Below, in pieces: positions 4,403-8,606 of a stretch of 8,606 nucleotides of DNA; position 1 is the stretch's first letter; each line of letters begins with the position of its first letter. The position numbers and the translations under genes were made by a program. Below the pieces are notes generated by a model, which made no database searches, had not been told where the DNA came from, and saw nothing but the letters and a program-made list of their open reading frames with translations. The stretch is from DASXTS01 sp036505275. Its GTDB lineage: Bacteria > Actinomycetota > Actinomycetes > Mycobacteriales > Pseudonocardiaceae. The stretch covers positions 1 to 8,606 of the forward strand of contig DASXTS010000180.1 in the NCBI GenBank assembly GCA_036505275.1. The letters are read 5' to 3'.

Positions 4403-7107
4403 CCGCTCCGACCAAGCTGCGCGTCGAACACCTCGACGGGCCCCTCGGGCTCGGCGACCGCGAGCCACGGCTGTCCTGGCAGCTACCGCCGGGATCGGCG
4501 GCGCAGCACGCGTACCGGGTCCGCATCGCGGCCGGCCCTGACAGCGGCCCTGACAGCGGCCCTGACAGCGGCGACGACAGCGGCGAGGACAGCGGCTGGG
4601 TTTCCGGCGGCGAGAGCGTGCTGGTGCCCTGGCCGTTCGCGCCGCTCGGCTCGCGAATGCGGTTGAGCTGGCGGGTACGGGTGCGCACCGACCTGGGCGA
4701 GTCGGAGTGGTCTGCGCCCGCGAGCTTCGAGACCGGACTGCTCGACGCCGCCGACTGGGCGGCGACCTGGATCCGGCCGGCCGAGGAGGAGATCCCGCCG
4801 CCGACCCAACGCCCGGCCTACGAGCTGCGGGGGGTCGTCGGCATCGACAGGCCGATCGTCCGAGCCCGGCTGTACGCCACGGCGCACGGCATCTACGAGG
4901 CGTTCCTCAACGGCGCCAGGGTCGGCGACCTGGAGTTGACGCCGGGTTTCACCCAGTACGCGCACCGCGTGCAGGTGCAGGCGTATGACGTGACCGACCT
5001 CCTCGCCGAAGGCACCGGCGAGCTCACCGCCCTGGTCAGTGACGGCTGGTTCCGCGGCCAGATCGGTATCACCCGCCTGTCCAACCAGTGGGGAGAGCGC
5101 ACCGCGTTCCTGGCCCAGTTGCATGTGGAGCACCCGGACGGCACGGCGACCGTGCTCGGCACCGACGCCAGCTGGCAGAGCCGGCCGTCAGCCATAGTGG
5201 CGGCCGACCTGATCGAGGGGCAGTCCGAGGACCGCCGCCTCGTCGGCCGGGATGGTGGCTGGCAGCCGGTGACCACCGCGGATCTCGGTTACGAGCGGTT
5301 GGTCTGGTCGCCGGCCCCGCCGGTGCGCCGCGTCGAGGAGATCCGCCCGCGCAGCGTCACCAGACTGGCCGGTGGCCGGCAGGTCGTCGACCTCGGCCAG
5401 AACATCAACGGCTGGGTCCGGCTGACCAGCCTCTGCCCGGCCGGCGCCGAGCTCACCCTCGTGCACGGCGAGGCGCTCGACCGCGACGGCGACGTGACCA
5501 CCGAACACCTTCGCCCGGCCGTGCCGTTCCTGCCCGAGCCGCCGCCGGCCGGCATGGTCGACCATGTGATCTCCGCCGGCCGCGACGGCGACGCCTTCGA
5601 GCCGCGGCACACCACGCACGGCTTCCAGTACGTGCGCATCGAGGGCGAGCCCGGTGGGCTCGGCGCCGACGACGTCACCGGGGTGGTGGTGCACACCGAC
5701 CTGCGCCGCACCGGTTGGTTCAGCTGCAGCGACGAGCGGATCAACAGGCTGCACGAGGCCGCGGTATGGAGCCTGCGCGACAATGCCTGCGACATCCCGA
5801 CCGACTGCCCCACCCGCGAGCGGGCCGGCTGGACCGGCGACTGGCAGCTGTACGTGCCGACCGCCGCGTTCCTGTACGACGTGGCCGGGTTCGCCACCAA
5901 GTGGCTGCTCGACGTGGCGGTCGACCAGTGGCCCGATGGCACGGTCGCAAACATCTCGCCGACGGCGCGCGCCGAGGGTCGGGACAGCCCTGTCGGATTC
6001 TTGAACGGGTCGGCCGGCTGGGGCGACGCGGTGGTGATCGTGCCGTGGGAGATCTACCGGGCCTACCGCGACGAGCGGCTGCTCACCGAGCTGTGGCCGA
6101 ATATGGTGCGCTGGCTGGATCGCGTCGAGCGGACTGCCGCCGAAGGGCGCCACCTCGGCCGCGCCGGCGAGGCGCGGCCGCACGAGCGCTACCTGTGGGA
6201 CACCGGCTTCCACTGGGGCGAGTGGCTGGAGCCCGGCGACGACATGTCCGGCGACTTCGCCGAGTTCACGGCGCGCGACAAGTCCGACGTGGCGACCGCC
6301 TACTTCGCCCGGTCCGCCGAGCTCATGGCCCGGATCGCCGCGGTGATCGGTCGCCCGGCGGATGCCGCGCGCTATGCCGACCTCGCGGAGAACGTGCGCG
6401 CCGCCTGGCAGGCTGAGTTCATTGCCGCCGACGGCAGGGTGCGCCCGGCCAGCCAGGCGAACCTGGTGCGCGCGCTGGCGTTCGGCCTGATCCCCGAGGA
6501 GCTGCATGCCACCGCGGCCGCGCAGCTCGTCGAGCTGATCCGCGCGGCCGGCACACACCTGCGCACCGGCTTCCTTGCCACCCCCGATCTGTTGCCCGTG
6601 CTCGCCGAGCATGGGCATGCCGACGTGGCGTACGAGCTGCTTTTCCGGGACAGCCCGCCGTCCTGGCTCGCCATGATCGACCGGGGCGCCACCACGGTAT
6701 GGGAACGCTGGGAGGGCATCGATGACGACGGCATCCCGCACGACTCGCTCAATCACTACTCCAAGGGCGCGGTGATCAGCTTCCTGCACCGCTACACCGC
6801 CGGCATCCGGCTCGGCAGCGACATCAGCGGCGACATCAGCGGCGACCCGGCCTACCGCAGCTTCCGCATCGAGCCGGTGCCCGGCGGCACCCTGACCTCG
6901 GCACAAGCGGCGCACGAGTCGCCCTACGGGCGCATCGAGTCGTCCTGGACGCTGGACGGCGAGACGATCAGCCTGGATGTGCTGGTACCGCCGGGCACGT
7001 CAGCCTCCGTGGTGCTGCCCGGCCGCCCGGCGCAGCGGGTCGGCCCAGGACGGCACAGCTTCCTTGCCGCAGCCACCAAGGCCGCACTCACCAAGGCCGC
7101 GGTATGA
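4399..7107 (+). CDS. GH78 alpha-L-rhamnosidase
   Basis: A 902-residue inverting glycosidase, of normal length for bacterial GH78, expected to release terminal alpha-L-rhamnose from plant glycosides or oligosaccharides. Order of domains: an Ig/Fn3-like start (LRVEHL...PRLSW, residues about 5-125), a rhamnosidase N-terminal beta-domain (about 140-300, LYATAHGIYEAFLNG), a concanavalin-like domain (about 310-430, DLGQNINGW), the (alpha/alpha)6 catalytic barrel (about 439-785) and a C-terminal beta-domain (about 819-880). The acid motif D469-CPTR-E474-RAGWTG-D481 has the same 5- and 7-residue spacing as D567/E572/D579 of Bacillus RhaB, and E769 in TTVWERW is the likely general base. No signal peptide, so probably intracellular. 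The start ATG overlaps the esterase stop, and its own TGA overlaps the GH3 ATG (7104-7107). Three in-frame tandem duplications (4534-4593, 6820-6843, 7075-7104) sit in domain margins. The frame stays open upstream to 3739, but that is shadow of the esterase. Confidence 0.95.
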   Translation: MTAPTKLRVEHLDGPLGLGDREPRLSWQLPPGSAAQHAYRVRIAAGPDSGPDSGPDSGDDSGEDSGWVSGGESVLVPWPFAPLGSRMRLSWRVRVRTDLGESEWSAPASFETGLLDAADWAATWIRPAEEEIPPPTQRPAYELRGVVGIDRPIVRARLYATAHGIYEAFLNGARVGDLELTPGFTQYAHRVQVQAYDVTDLLAEGTGELTALVSDGWFRGQIGITRLSNQWGERTAFLAQLHVEHPDGTATVLGTDASWQSRPSAIVAADLIEGQSEDRRLVGRDGGWQPVTTADLGYERLVWSPAPPVRRVEEIRPRSVTRLAGGRQVVDLGQNINGWVRLTSLCPAGAELTLVHGEALDRDGDVTTEHLRPAVPFLPEPPPAGMVDHVISAGRDGDAFEPRHTTHGFQYVRIEGEPGGLGADDVTGVVVHTDLRRTGWFSCSDERINRLHEAAVWSLRDNACDIPTDCPTRERAGWTGDWQLYVPTAAFLYDVAGFATKWLLDVAVDQWPDGTVANISPTARAEGRDSPVGFLNGSAGWGDAVVIVPWEIYRAYRDERLLTELWPNMVRWLDRVERTAAEGRHLGRAGEARPHERYLWDTGFHWGEWLEPGDDMSGDFAEFTARDKSDVATAYFARSAELMARIAAVIGRPADAARYADLAENVRAAWQAEFIAADGRVRPASQANLVRALAFGLIPEELHATAAAQLVELIRAAGTHLRTGFLATPDLLPVLAEHGHADVAYELLFRDSPPSWLAMIDRGATTVWERWEGIDDDGIPHDSLNHYSKGAVISFLHRYTAGIRLGSDISGDISGDPAYRSFRIEPVPGGTLTSAQAAHESPYGRIESSWTLDGETISLDVLVPPGTSASVVLPGRPAQRVGPGRHSFLAAATKAALTKAAV
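4534..4593 (+). repeat. 12-bp minisatellite, five units, in-frame in GH78
   Basis: The unit GGCCCTGACAGC is repeated exactly three times (4534-4569), then twice in diverged form (GGCGACGACAGC, GGCGAGGACAGC). It encodes GPDS x3, GDDS, GEDS, then GW, at residues 46-65. GH78 proteins usually have a single short D-S-G turn here in the N-terminal Ig-like domain, so the unit looks like an expansion of that turn. It is acidic and flexible and far from the active site in sequence. The three identical copies suggest recent slippage. Confidence 0.85.
6820..6843 (+). repeat. 12-bp tandem duplication in GH78 (DISG x2)
   Basis: GACATCAGCGGC is repeated exactly twice, encoding DISG-DISG, followed by DPAYRSF. 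It lies in the linker between the catalytic barrel and the C-terminal beta-domain, where relatives normally have a short turn. Confidence 0.75.
7075..7104 (+). repeat. 15-bp tandem duplication at the GH78 C-terminus (TKAAL/TKAAV)
   Basis: ACCAAGGCCGCACTC is followed by ACCAAGGCCGCGGTA; the first 11 bases are identical. It supplies the last ten residues of GH78 and runs into the ATGA junction with the GH3 gene. Confidence 0.65.
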
Positions 7108-8606
7108 CGCCCGACGACCTCCTCGCCGCCCTGGACCTGCCAGCCAAGCTCCGGCTGATCACCGGCTCCGGCGTCTGGTCGACCGCCGCGCTGCCGGAGA
7201 TCGGCCTGCGGGAGATGCACCTGTCCGACGGCCCGGTCGGCGTGCGCGGCTGGGTGGAGGATGAGCGGAACACGTCGGCCAACCTGCCCTCGCCCACCGC
7301 GCTGGCCGCGAGCTGGGACGAGGTGCTGCTGGAGCGGATCGGTGCCTTCCTCGCCGCGGAGGCGGTCGCCAAGGACGTGGACGTGGTGCTCGGCCCGACG
7401 ATCAACCTGCAGCGCGCGCCGTACGGCGGCCGGCACTTCGAGTGCTACTCGGAGGATCCGGTGCTGAGCGGGCGGCTCGCGGCGGCGTACGTCCGCGGCC
7501 TGCAGCGCAACGGCGTAGCTGCCTGCCCGAAGCACTACGTCGGCAATGACTCCGAGACCGAGCGGATGACCCTCGACGCGCGGATCGACGAGCGGACCCT
7601 GCGCGAGGTGTACCTGGCGCCGTTCGAGCACGTCGTACGCACGGCACAGCCGTGGACGATCATGGCCGCCTACAACGGCGTCAATGGGGCGCCGATGACG
7701 GAGAACCCCCTGCTGGACGATCCGCTGCGCGCCGAGTGGGGCTTCGACGGCGCGGTCGTCTCGGACTGGATGGCCGTGTACTCAACGGTGGCGTCGGCCG
7801 GCGCCGGCACCGACCTGGCCATGCCCGGCCCGTGGGCGCTGTGGGCCGAGCCGCTGGCCAAGGCCGTGGCCTCCGGCGAGGTGCCGGTCGCCGCGATCGA
7901 CGCCAAGGTGCGCAACCTGCTGCGGCTGGCCGGGCGCGTCGGCGCGCTGAAGGATGTCGAGCGGGCCGCCCCGGTGCCCTCGGCGAACGACGGCGACACC
8001 ATCGCGGCGCTGGCTCGAGAGGCGGCCACGGCGGGCATGGTGCTTCTCCGCAACCAGGGCAACGTCCTGCCGCTGGCCGGCGATGCCACGGTCGCCCTGA
8101 TCGGCCCGGGCTCGCGCGACCCCCGTACCCAGGGCGGCGGCAGCGCGACCGTCTTCCCGCCGTACGCGGTGAGCCCCGAGGCCGGGCTCCGGGCCGTGCT
8201 CGGCGACCGGCTGATCCAGGCCGACGGCGCGCACCTGCGGGCGGGGTTGCGCCCGGTGACCCGCGACGAGCTGCACGACGCCAGGCTGACGTGGCTCGAC
8301 GCCGACGGGCAGGTGGTCGACTCGGAGCCGGCCAGCACGGCGGTGATCGTGCGCAGCCCGCGCACGGTGCCGGCCGGCGGCGCGACCTTCGAGCTGCGCT
8401 CCCGCTTCCGCGCCAGGGGCAAGGGCAACTGGCGGTTCGGAACGTTCGGTGCCGGCACGGTTCAGATCTCGGTGGACGGCGGGCCGAGCGCGACCGAATC
8501 CGCCGTAGTCGACCCGCTGGACATCCATCGTGTGATCATGGAGCCACCGCAGGTCGCGGTGTCCGTTCCGTTGGAAGCAGGCGAGGAGAACGGGCTCACC
8601 GCGCGC
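7104..8606 (+). CDS. GH3 family beta-glucosidase with PA14-like insert (3' end outside window)
   Basis: The frame from ATG 7104 is open for 501 codons to the window edge with no stop, so the gene is cut. It encodes a GH3 retaining glycosidase: N-terminal TIM-like domain with HLSDGPVGVR, LGPTINLQRAPYGGRHFECYSEDP, K143-H144-YVGNDSETER (substrate binding), and the nucleophile D221 in VVSDWMAVYS. The second, alpha/beta sandwich domain starts with EAATAGMVLLRNQGNVLPL and has GGGSAT (344-349). From about residue 400 the sequence reads as a PA14-like beta-domain (GNWRFGTFGAG around W443, then VQISVDGG), an insertion found in a subset of GH3 beta-glucosidases, including the macrolide glucosidase DesR. 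The acid/base residue should lie beyond the window. No signal peptide. The ATG overlaps the GH78 stop by 4 bp with little Shine-Dalgarno, so translation is probably coupled. Expected to remove beta-glucose exposed after rhamnose removal, or to act on other beta-glycosides. Confidence 0.93.
   Translation, partial: MTPDDLLAALDLPAKLRLITGSGVWSTAALPEIGLREMHLSDGPVGVRGWVEDERNTSANLPSPTALAASWDEVLLERIGAFLAAEAVAKDVDVVLGPTINLQRAPYGGRHFECYSEDPVLSGRLAAAYVRGLQRNGVAACPKHYVGNDSETERMTLDARIDERTLREVYLAPFEHVVRTAQPWTIMAAYNGVNGAPMTENPLLDDPLRAEWGFDGAVVSDWMAVYSTVASAGAGTDLAMPGPWALWAEPLAKAVASGEVPVAAIDAKVRNLLRLAGRVGALKDVERAAPVPSANDGDTIAALAREAATAGMVLLRNQGNVLPLAGDATVALIGPGSRDPRTQGGGSATVFPPYAVSPEAGLRAVLGDRLIQADGAHLRAGLRPVTRDELHDARLTWLDADGQVVDSEPASTAVIVRSPRTVPAGGATFELRSRFRARGKGNWRFGTFGAGTVQISVDGGPSATESAVVDPLDIHRVIMEPPQVAVSVPLEAGEENGLTAR

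Noticed and set aside
3380..4468. In-frame upstream extension of the GH1 protein on the minus strand
   Set aside because: It runs antisense through the whole esterase gene, its residues are compositionally odd, and GH1 homology begins just after the ATG at 3379.
7670..8528. Two overlapping minus-strand open frames opposite the GH3 gene
   Set aside because: Neither has recognisable motifs, and the plus strand carries a continuous GH3 protein with all expected signatures.
1..8606. tRNA, rRNA, CRISPR array, riboswitch, phage att site
   Set aside because: No spaced repeat array, no tRNA-like cloverleaf and no known riboswitch core was noticed on either strand by eye.

Overview
The window is GC-rich with the strong G/C third-position bias of Actinomycetota. 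A DUF222/HNH gene (the mycobacterial '13E12' family) and a LexA box of the actinobacterial type TCGAAC-N4-GTTCGA point the same way. The genus cannot be told from the sequence.

Layout. Positions 1-150 hold the C-terminal end of an alpha/beta hydrolase. After about 350 bp without a recognisable gene, which includes a 16-bp-arm inverted repeat (294-356), comes an intact DUF222/HNH endonuclease-like gene (500-1690, +). Its apparent promoter, a perfect palindromic LexA operator and its GTG start codon are packed into about 45 bp, so it looks like an SOS-controlled, possibly leaderless gene. Directly downstream (about 1701-1933) is a heavily frameshifted relic that I read as the zinc-binding N-terminus of an ISL3-type transposase. 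The stretch from there to 2086 shows nothing I recognise.

From 2087 to the right edge is a glycoside-degradation cluster. A GH1 beta-glucosidase runs leftward (2087-3379, -). Divergent from it, across only 51 bp, is a rightward operon: an HSL-type esterase (3431-4402), a GH78 alpha-L-rhamnosidase (4399-7107) and a GH3 beta-glucosidase with the start of a PA14-like insert (7104-8606, cut by the window edge). The three rightward genes overlap by ATGA junctions, which suggests translational coupling. None of the four enzymes has a visible signal peptide, so they probably act in the cytoplasm on imported small substrates. Esterase, rhamnosidase and beta-glucosidases together would suit acylated rhamnose/glucose-bearing compounds such as plant flavonoid or terpenoid glycosides; that is inference. 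No transporter or regulator gene is visible.

The most interesting points are the compact LexA/promoter/start-codon arrangement, the decayed transposase whose first frameshift is explained by an 11-bp duplication, and a scatter of short tandem duplications. Those inside glycosidase genes have 12- or 15-bp units and keep frame; those outside intact genes have 11-bp periods.
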